From Clostridium mobile (GTDB taxonomy: Bacteria > Bacillota > Clostridia > Clostridiales > Clostridiaceae): a stretch of DNA of 64,000 nt. This document shows positions 26,723 to 33,651 of this stretch, piece after piece (positions within the stretch are counted from its first letter, which is position 1; each line of letters starts with the position of its first letter). The notes beneath the pieces were generated by a model that was given only the letters and a program-made list of their open reading frames with translations, had not been told where the DNA came from and searched no databases. The position numbers and the translations under genes were made by a program. The stretch lies in contig NZ_JAHLQF010000004.1 in NCBI RefSeq assembly GCF_018918285.1, positions 434,001-498,000 on the forward strand, given 5' to 3'.

Positions 26723-27817
26723 ATGAAAAGAAAATTTTTAACAATTTTAATATCAGCAATACTTTGCATATCTATGTCAGCATGTAATAAATCTACAGGA
26801 AAAAATTCAAAACAAACTAAAAATGAAACTAATAAAACAGAAACTGTGCAAGATGATACGGCAAGAAGGTTTGAAGATTTAGGAATTGAGTTTAGCTTAC
26901 CTAATAAGTGGAAGAATAAAGCAGAAAATATAGATGCATATGCAACAGCACCAGAAGAGAATATAGAAGGTCAAGTAATCGTTAGTTTTATACTTGATGA
27001 GACTATGGAAAAGGCACGAAAGTTAAATGAGGAGGCATCTAAAATTCCAGAAACAGATAAAGAAGAAATCAAAAAAGCTGCAGCAGAAATTATGGATTTA
27101 ACTAATGAATTTAAAGAATTATGGACTGTAGTAAGTATAGATAAGAGCAAAAAAGAAGGCAAAGTTCAAAAAGATTTATTTTCAAAATATGAAAATAAGG
27201 ATTTAATAGGTAAAGAAGGTAGTCTTGAATTTTACTTATTATATAATAATAAGCCTGATACTAATGGTTTATCAGAAAGATCTAAGAAAGACTATGAAGA
27301 AATATATGGAGGAATTAAAGAATTTAAAAGCTTAATTAAAATATTTAAACCAGTAACAGAACAAGAAAAATTAAGTAAACATAAGAAATTTGAATTTAAA
27401 ACTAAAACTCTAGATGGTAAAGAAATAGATAGCAGTATTTTTAAAGATAGTAAGCTTACGATGGTAAATATATGGGCAACATATTGTAGTCCATGCATAG
27501 CAGAAATGCCTGACATTGAAAAGCTTTATGAGGAAGTTAAGGATGAGAATATTAATGTAATTGGTCTTGTTTCAGATACACCGGATGTAGACAATGAAGA
27601 ATTAGCTAAGAAAATTTTATCAAAAAAAGGTGTGACGTTTGCTAATATTATTCCAGATGAAAAGATTATGAATAATATATTAAACGATGTTTCAGGAGTT
27701 CCAACTACATTCTTTGTTGATAGTGAAGGAAATATCATTGGAGAGTTTGTAGTAGGTTCTAAGAACAAAGATGAATATATGAAAGAAATTCAAGATAGAT
27801 TAAAAAGTATAAAATAG
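26723..27817 (+). CDS. TlpA-like thioredoxin-fold lipoprotein
   Basis: A 364-residue lipoprotein. The signal peptide ends in the lipobox SMSAC with C21 as the lipidated residue. Residues about 45-215 form an extra domain of unknown fold (KKWKN-type, FEDLGIEFSLPNKWKN, resembling PsbP-like or lipoprotein-sorting folds only loosely). Residues about 225-364 are a TlpA/ResA thioredoxin domain with the redox motif WATYCSPC and the cis-proline region SGVPTTFFVDSEG. It should reduce or isomerise disulfides outside the membrane. It heads a module with a CxxC miniprotein and a polyferredoxin-like membrane protein, its plausible electron source. The ATG follows AGAGGTGGATTAATT. Confidence 0.88.
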   Translation: MKRKFLTILISAILCISMSACNKSTGKNSKQTKNETNKTETVQDDTARRFEDLGIEFSLPNKWKNKAENIDAYATAPEENIEGQVIVSFILDETMEKARKLNEEASKIPETDKEEIKKAAAEIMDLTNEFKELWTVVSIDKSKKEGKVQKDLFSKYENKDLIGKEGSLEFYLLYNNKPDTNGLSERSKKDYEEIYGGIKEFKSLIKIFKPVTEQEKLSKHKKFEFKTKTLDGKEIDSSIFKDSKLTMVNIWATYCSPCIAEMPDIEKLYEEVKDENINVIGLVSDTPDVDNEELAKKILSKKGVTFANIIPDEKIMNNILNDVSGVPTTFFVDSEGNIIGEFVVGSKNKDEYMKEIQDRLKSIK

Positions 27818-27953
27818 CAAGCTACATACATCGGCAAGAGTAATAATTTTATGATTTTAAGGTAAATTATTTTGATGAACTTTTATAGTTTCAAGAATGA
27901 ATATTCTATTATAAAGATACTTTAATAAATGATATATTAAGGGCGTGAAATTT

Positions 27954-28112
27954 ATGAATGTAAATAGATTTGATAAAAGTGAAGTATTTATAAGATATAG
28001 TATCTTAATTATGAGTATTGTATTTATTTTCACTGGGATATATAGAGATGAAGTAAGAATTGTATTAAAAAAAGCAATAAACATATGTCTGGAGTGCATA
28101 GGAATTGGATAA
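27954..28112 (+). CDS. CxxC membrane miniprotein (CD1871A-like family), 52 residues
   Basis: A short gene that begins at ATG 27954 after AAGGGCGTGAAATTT and ends at TAA 28110-28112. It encodes one transmembrane helix (YSILIMSIVFIFTGIY) followed by RDEVRIVLKKAINICLECIGIG, with the CLEC pair just before the C-terminus. This pattern, one helix followed by KAINICLECIGIG, is that of the CD1871A CXXC motif family of clostridia. It overlaps the next gene by 8 bases, so the two are co-translated. The CxxC could pass electrons between the iron-sulfur membrane protein and the extracytoplasmic TlpA-like lipoprotein; this role is inferred. Confidence 0.85.
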   Translation: MNVNRFDKSEVFIRYSILIMSIVFIFTGIYRDEVRIVLKKAINICLECIGIG

Positions 28113-28935
28113 AAGAAGAATAACACAAATTATTGTAGCTATAATGACAAATGCAAATATAAATGGTTTTCTAAAAGGTAATATATTTAAAGGAAATACT
28201 AAAAGAATCTGTGTTCCAGGTCTAAACTGTTATTCTTGTCCTGGAGCTCTGGGCTCTTGTCCAATAGGTTCTTTGCAGGCTGTTATTGGAACTATAAAAT
28301 ATAATTTTTCATTATATGTAGTTGGATTCATGTCTTTATTTGGTGTTATATTTGGCAGATTTATATGTGGGTGGTTATGTCCCTTTGGCCTTATTCAAGA
28401 TTTACTGCATAAGACACCTTCTAAAAAGATAACTGTAAATAAAAAAGTAAATAATGTACTCAAATATTTAAAATATATCATATTAGCATTATTTGTTATA
28501 ATATTACCTATGTTTTTAGTAAATGAATTTGGAATAAGTCTTCCATATTTTTGTCAATACATATGCCCTGCTGGAACACTAGAGGGTGGAATACCATTAA
28601 TTTCACTAAATAAATCTTTAAGGGGAGCTATCGGATATTTATTTGCCTGGAAGATGTTCTTACTAATTGTCATTATTATATCATCAATATTTATATACAG
28701 ACCATTTTGTAGATATATATGTCCATTAGGAGCATTTTACTCATTATTTAATAAAGTAAGTTTTTATAAATATGAAGTAGACAAAGATAAATGTACAAGC
28801 TGTAATGCTTGCACACATAAGTGCAAAATGAGTATAGAAGTTTATAAAAACCCTAATAGCTGTGAATGTATTAGGTGTGGAGAATGTGTAAAAATATGTC
28901 CTACAAAATCTATAAAAAAGGGAGTTAAGTTTTAG
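28105..28935 (+). CDS. NapH/polyferredoxin-like 4Fe-4S membrane protein
   Basis: A 276-residue membrane protein with about four to five hydrophobic helices and many cysteines. It has CVPGLNCYSCPGALGSCPIG near the N-terminus, then CGWLCPFGLIQDLL, CQYICPAGTLEGG and CRYICPLGAFYSLF; the CxxxCP pairs are typical of the NapH/MauN/CcoG branch. The C-terminal cytoplasmic part carries two ferredoxin-type sets, CTSCNACTHKCKM and CIRCGECVKICP. It probably moves electrons from a cytoplasmic donor across the membrane. The start is TTG 28105, inside the end of the CxxC miniprotein gene. The partners suggest extracytoplasmic thiol reduction. Confidence 0.88.
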   Translation: MDKRRITQIIVAIMTNANINGFLKGNIFKGNTKRICVPGLNCYSCPGALGSCPIGSLQAVIGTIKYNFSLYVVGFMSLFGVIFGRFICGWLCPFGLIQDLLHKTPSKKITVNKKVNNVLKYLKYIILALFVIILPMFLVNEFGISLPYFCQYICPAGTLEGGIPLISLNKSLRGAIGYLFAWKMFLLIVIIISSIFIYRPFCRYICPLGAFYSLFNKVSFYKYEVDKDKCTSCNACTHKCKMSIEVYKNPNSCECIRCGECVKICPTKSIKKGVKF

Positions 28936-28976
28936 AATCTTAAATATGAATAAGTATAGAATATTTAAGATTCTAA
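28932..28976 (+). terminator. Hairpin directly after the 4Fe-4S protein gene
   Basis: A 16-bp perfect inverted repeat (28932-28947/28961-28976) that begins in the stop codon. It has no T-run of its own and is followed at once by the second copy of the vanS-type terminator. Confidence 0.6.
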
Positions 28977-28977
28977 G

Positions 28978-29028
28978 AAACACCATTCCTTTATGATGTA
29001 AAATTCATGAAGGAATGGTGTTTCTTAT
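28978..29028 (+). terminator. Second copy of the vanS-type terminator
   Basis: AAACACCATTCCTT pairs with AAGGAATGGTGTTT (28978-28991/29010-29023), followed by CTTATTTTT. Sequence and loop (about 50 bases, including TTTATGAT and ATTCATGA parts) closely follow the hairpin at 26416-26467. Confidence 0.85.
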
Positions 29029-29057
29029 TTTTATGATTTTTAAAATCCTGAAATTAT

Positions 29058-29085
29058 TAAGTAGTCCTTAAGAAAATCTTAATAG
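29058..29085 (+). promoter_or_regulatory. Candidate VanR operator upstream of the carboxypeptidase gene
   Basis: CTTAA occurs at 29067 and again at 29078, an 11-base phasing typical of direct repeats bound by OmpR/PhoB-type regulators, preceded by TAAGTA. It is about 100 bases upstream of the start codon. No good -35 box follows, as expected for an activated promoter. Regulation by the nearby VanR is an inference. Confidence 0.42.
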
Positions 29086-29180
29086 GTCTATAAGCCGTTG
29101 TTTACACAAAGAATGTTCAATTTTATTAGAATTATGTTGTAAGGAAATATTGAAACTTATATTTAAGGAGGAATATTAAA

Positions 29181-30170
29181 ATGACAGCTCATAGACAAAA
29201 ATACAAGATAAAAAAGAAGAAGATAAAGCGTGTTCGTTCAATACTATGTGTATGCGCAGTATGTATCACAACTTTATTTTTGTCAAATTATCTAATAAAT
29301 AGAATCAACCAAAAAACAGAATCATCTGTAAAATCTTCAAAAATAATAGTTGCCGATGGAGTTAATCAGATTGTAGCTAATAATTTATATAGTTCAAATG
29401 CTATTCTCATTGGTCTAGATGATAATCATATATTATTAGATAAATCATCTGATGAAAGAATCTACCCAGCGTCACTTACAAAAATTATGACGGCAATAGT
29501 GGCAATTGAAAATCTACCAGACTTACACGAAATGATTTATCTGCCAGAGAATATGTTTAAAAAATTGTATTCTGAAGGTGCTTCTATGGCAGGTTTTTTA
29601 CCCAAGGAAAATGTAGAAGCAATAGATTTGATTTATGGGGTGTTATTACCCTCCGGGGCAGAAAGCTGTATAGGATTAGCCCAAGCAATCTCAGGTTCAG
29701 AAAGAAAATATGTAAAGCTAATGAATGAAAAAGCTAAAAAATTAGGAATGAAGAGTACTCATTTTACTAATTCCACAGGACTGCATGACAGGAATCATTA
29801 TAGCACTGTAAATGATATTGCTAAACTACTGAAATATGCATTACAAAACGATACTTTTCGAGAAGTATTCACTTCAAAACGTCATTCGACGAAAGCAACT
29901 GATCTCCATCCCGATGGAATCACTTTTCACAGTACAATGTTCAAACACATGAGTACAGAAGAGGTGAATAACGGTATTATCCAAGGTGGGAAAACTGGTT
30001 ATACAGAGGAAGCTAAATTATGTCTTGCTAGCTTGGCAAAAATAGACGGCAAGGAATATATTTTAGTCACCGCTAATGCAGAGGGGAATCCTCAAACAGA
30101 GCAATTCAACATTTTGGATGCATTTACTGTATATAATCAAACTTTCGAAAACAGTGCTGCCTCGAAGTAA
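29181..30170 (+). CDS. Membrane-anchored S11 D-alanyl-D-alanine carboxypeptidase
   Basis: A 329-residue penicillin-binding-type D,D-carboxypeptidase that trims the terminal D-Ala of peptidoglycan stem peptides outside the cell. An N-terminal basic tail and one helix (about residues 18-36) anchor it. Catalytic motifs are SLTK (PASLTKIMT), the second motif SGA (PSGAESC) where PBP5-type enzymes have SGN, and KTG (GGKTGYTEEAK). The ending lacks the amphipathic C-terminal anchor and beta domain of DacA. It lies downstream of vanRS, like VanY-type activities in resistance operons, although those are mostly unrelated zinc enzymes. A strong AAGGAGGAATATTAAA precedes ATG. Confidence 0.9.
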   Translation: MTAHRQKYKIKKKKIKRVRSILCVCAVCITTLFLSNYLINRINQKTESSVKSSKIIVADGVNQIVANNLYSSNAILIGLDDNHILLDKSSDERIYPASLTKIMTAIVAIENLPDLHEMIYLPENMFKKLYSEGASMAGFLPKENVEAIDLIYGVLLPSGAESCIGLAQAISGSERKYVKLMNEKAKKLGMKSTHFTNSTGLHDRNHYSTVNDIAKLLKYALQNDTFREVFTSKRHSTKATDLHPDGITFHSTMFKHMSTEEVNNGIIQGGKTGYTEEAKLCLASLAKIDGKEYILVTANAEGNPQTEQFNILDAFTVYNQTFENSAASK

Positions 30171-30215
30171 AAAGTGAGCTGCCTCACTTTTTATTTTGAG
30201 GCAGCTTCTTTCTTT
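30169..30215. terminator. Shared terminator between the carboxypeptidase gene and metK
   Basis: Two overlapping stems compete: AAAAAGTGAG/CTCACTTTTT (30169-30178/30183-30192) and AGCTGCCTCA/TGAGGCAGCT (30177-30186/30197-30206). The latter is followed by a T-rich tail on the plus strand. Confidence 0.75.
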
Positions 30216-31391
30216 TTATAAATATTTCTTTATATCCTGAACCTTATCTAAGTTTTCCCATGGAACATTTAAATCTGTTCTTCCAAAATGTCCATATGCA
30301 GCTGTCTGCTTATAAATAGGTCTTCTTAAATCTAAGTTTTTAATTATAGCTGCAGGTCTTAAATCGAATACTTTGTTTATTATTTCAACAATTTTATCAT
30401 TTGGTATTTTTCCTGTTTCAAAGGTATCAACAGCTATAGAAACTGGTTTAGCAACTCCAATAGCATAAGCTAGTTGGATTTCTATTTTATCTGATACTCC
30501 TGCTGCTACTAAGTTCTTAGCCACCCATCTAGCTGCATAAGCTGCTGATCTATCAACCTTTGTTGGATCCTTTCCTGAGAAAGCTCCACCACCATGTCTT
30601 CCATATCCTCCATAGGTATCAACTATTATTTTTCTACCTGTTAAACCCGCATCTCCTTGTGGCCCTCCCACAACGAATCTTCCCGTTGGGTTTATATAGT
30701 ATTTTGTATTTTCATCTAATAATTCCTTTGGAACAATTTCATTAATTACATGTTTTAGTATATCTTTTTCTATTTCTTCTCTAGTAACTTCTGGACTATG
30801 CTGAGTAGACACTACTATTGTATCTATTCTTACAGGCTTACCATCTTCATATTCTACGGTAACCTGAGTTTTACCATCTGGTCTTAAATATGATAATGTT
30901 TCATCTTTTCTAACTTCTGATAATTTTCTAGCAAGTTTATGAGCCATAGCTATTGGCATTGGCATATATTCTGGTGTCTCATTTGTAGCAAACCCAAACA
31001 TCATACCTTGGTCTCCAGCACCTATAGCCTCATCTCTATCCATTTCTCCTTTTTTAGATTCTAAGGATTCATTTACTCCCATAGCAATATCAGGAGATTG
31101 TTCATTTATAGATGTTAATACAGCACATGTATCACTATCAAAACCATACTTTGCTCTTGTATATCCTATTCCTTCAATGGTTTCTCTAACAATTTTAGTG
31201 ATATCTACATAACAGTTAGTTGTTATCTCTCCAACAACTAGAACCATACCAGTAGTTACTGTAGTTTCACAAGCAACTCTTCCTTTTGGATCTTTTTCAA
31301 GTATTGCATCTAAAACTGCATCGGATATTTGGTCACATATTTTATCTGGATGTCCTTCTGTAACTGACTCTGAAGTAAACAACTTTCTCAT
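30216..31391 (-). CDS. metK: S-adenosylmethionine synthetase
   Basis: A 391-residue enzyme that makes S-adenosylmethionine from methionine and ATP. The N-terminus [22 protein letters not shown], the block [16 protein letters not shown] and the glycine-rich [19 protein letters not shown] are signatures of MetK, and the length is typical. It is preceded by a SAM-I riboswitch with attenuator, so it should be repressed when its product is plentiful. The ATG follows GGAGGAAAAAAG. It appears monocistronic, between its own promoter and a terminator. Confidence 0.98.
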   Translation of the reverse strand: MRKLFTSESVTEGHPDKICDQISDAVLDAILEKDPKGRVACETTVTTGMVLVVGEITTNCYVDITKIVRETIEGIGYTRAKYGFDSDTCAVLTSINEQSPDIAMGVNESLESKKGEMDRDEAIGAGDQGMMFGFATNETPEYMPMPIAMAHKLARKLSEVRKDETLSYLRPDGKTQVTVEYEDGKPVRIDTIVVSTQHSPEVTREEIEKDILKHVINEIVPKELLDENTKYYINPTGRFVVGGPQGDAGLTGRKIIVDTYGGYGRHGGGAFSGKDPTKVDRSAAYAARWVAKNLVAAGVSDKIEIQLAYAIGVAKPVSIAVDTFETGKIPNDKIVEIINKVFDLRPAAIIKNLDLRRPIYKQTAAYGHFGRTDLNVPWENLDKVQDIKKYL

Positions 31392-31414
31392 CTTTTTTCC
31401 TCCATTTCAACTTG

Positions 31415-31448
31415 TATAAAAAATAAAGCCTCTTCAATAAGAAGAGGC
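31415..31448 (-). terminator. SAM-controlled attenuator of metK
   Basis: On the minus strand GCCTCTTC and GAAGAGGC (31441-31448/31428-31435) form a stem followed by TTTATTTTTTAT, between the SAM-I aptamer and metK. Confidence 0.9.
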
Positions 31449-31463
31449 GCCATAACGTTACGT

Positions 31464-31568
31464 TCCTCTTATCTTGCAGAAATTTTCTGCAGGAATTGGC
31501 ACCTTAGCACATAGTACTGGTTGCCGGGTTTCATAGGGCCCTTTCCCTCCACCTCTCTTGATAAGAGC
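31464..31568 (-). promoter_or_regulatory. SAM-I riboswitch (S-box)
   Basis: The minus strand reads CTCTTATCAAGAGAGGTGGA, then GGGAAAGGGCCCTATGAAACC, CGGCAACC, a variable hairpin, AAGGTGCCAATTCC and TGCAG...CTGCA, and closes with GATAAGAGG. All conserved S-box blocks are present in order, and the first and last segments pair as P1. Confidence 0.97.
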
Positions 31569-31591
31569 ATTTTATTACATTTTACTTAAGT

Positions 31592-31620
31592 ATTATATCA
31601 TACTAAAAATTTTATGTCAA
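31592..31620 (-). promoter_or_regulatory. Sigma-A-type promoter of metK
   Basis: On the minus strand TTGACA (31615-31620), 17 bases, TATAAT (31592-31597): a consensus promoter 24 bases upstream of the aptamer. Confidence 0.9.
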
Positions 31621-31644
31621 TTATGTCTTTCGTAATTAAACAAA

Positions 31645-31670
31645 ATAAAAAAGACACATAAATGTGTCTT
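31645..31670 (-). terminator. Terminator of the tRNA operon
   Basis: On the minus strand AAGACACA/TGTGTCTT (31663-31670/31651-31658) is followed by TTTTTATTTTG, directly after the last tRNA. Confidence 0.88.
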
Positions 31671-31756
31671 TGGTGGAGGAGGACGGATTCGAACCATCGA
31701 AGGTATATACCAACAGATTTACAGTCTGCCCCCTTTAGCCACTCGGGAACTCCTCC
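31671..31756 (-). tRNA. tRNA-Tyr (GTA), copy 2
   Basis: On the minus strand the 7-bp acceptor stem GGAGGAG/CTCCTCC, an anticodon loop CTGTAAA with GTA, a long variable arm of class II type, GGTTCGAATCC in the T arm and an encoded CCA. It is followed directly by the operon terminator. Confidence 0.97.
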
Positions 31757-31761
31757 ATACA

Positions 31762-31837
31762 TGGAGCTGGCAATAGGACTTGAACCTACAACCTGCTGAT
31801 TACAAGTCAGCTGCTCTGCCAATTGAGCCATGCCAGC
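31762..31837 (-). tRNA. tRNA-Thr (TGT), copy 2
   Basis: On the minus strand the acceptor stem GCTGGCA/TGCCAGC, anticodon loop CTTGTAA with TGT, T arm GGTTCAAGTCC and encoded CCA. It lies 5 bases before tRNA-Tyr copy 2. Confidence 0.97.
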
Positions 31838-31856
31838 ATATTTATTAAATTTTATA

Positions 31857-31942
31857 TGGTGGAGGAGGACGGATTCGAACCATCGAAGGTATATACCAAC
31901 AGATTTACAGTCTGCCCCCTTTAGCCACTCGGGAACTCCTCC
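31857..31942 (-). tRNA. tRNA-Tyr (GTA), copy 1
   Basis: Sequence identical to the copy at 31671-31756 as far as I can compare: same acceptor stem, GTA anticodon, long variable arm and encoded CCA. Confidence 0.97.
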
Positions 31943-31947
31943 ACATA

Positions 31948-32023
31948 TGGAGCTGGCAATAGGACTTGAACCTACAACCTGCTGATTACAAGTCAGCTGC
32001 TCTGCCAATTGAGCCATGCCAGC
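31948..32023 (-). tRNA. tRNA-Thr (TGT), copy 1
   Basis: The first gene of the tRNA operon, identical in all parts I compared to the copy at 31762-31837, with anticodon TGT and encoded CCA. Confidence 0.97.
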
Positions 32024-32072
32024 ACATTTTATAATTAAATTGTCCAGTTAACTTAATGCGTTAACAAGGAAT

Positions 32073-32101
32073 AGTATACATTCTTATTAAATAAAATTCA
32101 A
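32073..32101 (-). promoter_or_regulatory. Sigma-A-type promoter of the tRNA operon
   Basis: On the minus strand TTGAAT (32096-32101), 17 bases, TATACT (32073-32078), 50 bases upstream of the first tRNA. Confidence 0.78.
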
Positions 32102-32284
32102 ACGTCATAATGCACCATTATTTAAATCCTTATTGAATTTGCTTAATATTACTCTATATATCTTTCATTTAATGTATATGTTATATTCAATTATTTTTAC
32201 TTTATTTGTTTTGAAGTTTATATTATAATGCTATTGAATCAAGTAATTACTATAAATATTTATAAAACAATTAAGGAGATAATT

Positions 32285-33004
32285 ATGCAAAAACTTTTAA
32301 GTAAATTAAGAAGAGCCGTAATTGATTTTAAGTTAATAGAAACTGGAGATAAAGTAGCCGTTGGATTATCTGGAGGAAAAGATAGTATCACTTTACTTCA
32401 TTTATTAAGTAAATATAGGACTTTTTCTCCAGAGAAGTTTGAACTAATAGCTATAACTATAGATCCTAAAACAGGAGCTGATTTTACTCCATTAGAAAAA
32501 CTTTGCAAAGAGTTGGATGTTCCTTTTCATATAATAGAATCTAATATTAAAGAAATAGTTTTTGACATAAGAAAAGAAAAAAACCCTTGTTCTTTATGCG
32601 CCAATTTAAGAAGAGGTATATTAAATGATAAAGCAAAAGAATTAGGTTGCAATAAAATTGCTTTAGGTCATCATAAAAATGACGCTATAGAAACTCTTTT
32701 AATGTCTATGTTTTACGAAGGTAGAATAAATAGTTTTTCACCTAAAACTTACTTAAGTAGAAAAGATGTGACTATAATAAGACCTATGGTATACATAGAT
32801 GAATTAGATATTAAAAATACATCTAAAAAGTATAGCTTTCCTATAGTTGAAAACCCTTGTCCTGCTAATGGTTTTACAAAAAGACAGTATATAAAAGACT
32901 TAACCTATAGTTTAGAAAAAGAAATTCCCGGATTAAAAGATCATTTACTGGGTTCATTAACGAATATTGAACAGCTAAATGTTTGGGATAAAAATAAGTA
33001 TTAA
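32285..33004 (+). CDS. TtcA/TilS-family PP-loop ATPase, putative tRNA-thiolation enzyme
   Basis: A 239-residue cytoplasmic protein. The PP-loop SGGKDSITLLHLL (about residues 30-42) binds ATP, and CSLCANLRRGIL supplies the CxxC pair of TtcA-type enzymes; GCNKIALGHHKNDAIETLL and NPCPANGFTKRQ follow the same pattern. TtcA proteins 2-thiolate cytidine 32 of some tRNAs using an iron-sulfur cluster. Whether this clostridial member has that exact target is not shown by sequence. The start is ATG 32285 with AAGGAGATAATT upstream; an in-frame ATG at 32228 lacks a ribosome site. It lies next to the tRNA operon in divergent orientation. Confidence 0.87.
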   Translation: MQKLLSKLRRAVIDFKLIETGDKVAVGLSGGKDSITLLHLLSKYRTFSPEKFELIAITIDPKTGADFTPLEKLCKELDVPFHIIESNIKEIVFDIRKEKNPCSLCANLRRGILNDKAKELGCNKIALGHHKNDAIETLLMSMFYEGRINSFSPKTYLSRKDVTIIRPMVYIDELDIKNTSKKYSFPIVENPCPANGFTKRQYIKDLTYSLEKEIPGLKDHLLGSLTNIEQLNVWDKNKY

Positions 33005-33063
33005 CCAATAAAATTAATAATAGTCCACCATGCCTCATATACATTATTATGGAGGTGTGACTA

Positions 33064-33591
33064 TTGAATAAAGTTAAAGCTCATTTTAAAGATCCTTTTT
33101 CTTATTTAAGCATAGGTGACTTTATAAGTAATCATATGGATTTGAATACAATTATAGTATGCATAGGTACTGATAGATGTATAGGAGACAGCCTAGGCCC
33201 TTTAGTAGGCACATTTTTAACCGAAGAACTTTTCCCTCTTCCTATTTACGGAACCATTTCAGAACCTATCCATGCTTTAAATATCGATAGAAAACTCAAT
33301 GATATTAAATTAACTCATCCTAATTCAAATATCATAGCTATAGATGCTTGTTTAGGAGATCATGATAATATAGGTGAAGTGCATGCAAGAGATTATTCTA
33401 TACATCCTGGTAAAGGTGTGGGTAAAACCCTCCCCTATGTTGGTGATGCCTCAATCATAGGAATAGTAGACTCCTCGGAGAATAATATATTTATTAATAA
33501 TAAGATTAGATTAGATTTAATATTCAAGTTAGCTAAAGTTATCACTAAATCCTTATTTCATAGTTATCAATTAAACTTCTCTAATAAGTGA
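33064..33591 (+). CDS. yyaC: Sporulation-associated YyaC-family (DUF1256) protein
   Basis: A 175-residue protein of the YyaC family, related in fold to the spore protease GPR. Typical lines are IVCIGTDRCIGDSLGPLVGT, GTISEPIHALN, IIAIDACLGDHDNIGEVHARDYSIHPGKGVGK and LPYVGDASIIGIVD. YyaC is made in sporulating Firmicutes; its substrate is not settled. The start is TTG 33064 behind a strong GGAGGTGTGACTA. It follows the TtcA-like gene by 59 bases and ends at a bidirectional terminator. Confidence 0.9.
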   Translation: MNKVKAHFKDPFSYLSIGDFISNHMDLNTIIVCIGTDRCIGDSLGPLVGTFLTEELFPLPIYGTISEPIHALNIDRKLNDIKLTHPNSNIIAIDACLGDHDNIGEVHARDYSIHPGKGVGKTLPYVGDASIIGIVDSSENNIFINNKIRLDLIFKLAKVITKSLFHSYQLNFSNK

Positions 33592-33600
33592 ATAAGACAA

Positions 33601-33639
33601 CAATAAAAAGCAACGGTTTTACACCCTTGCTTTTTATTG
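33601..33639. terminator. Bidirectional terminator between yyaC and mbl
   Basis: A 13-bp perfect stem CAATAAAAAGCAA/TTGCTTTTTATTG (33601-33613/33627-33639) lies between the convergent genes; internal A and T runs serve both strands. Confidence 0.8.
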
Positions 33640-33651
33640 CTAAACATAACT

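Noticed and set aside
24591-30170. A vancomycin-resistance operon
   Set aside because: VanR and VanS are present, but there is no vanH, D-Ala-D-Lac/Ser ligase or vanX in the window, and the carboxypeptidase is an S11 serine enzyme.
31598-32017. A 139-residue open frame on the minus strand with two internal near-identical halves
   Set aside because: It runs through the duplicated tRNA-Thr/tRNA-Tyr genes; the repeat in the protein is only the tRNA duplication.
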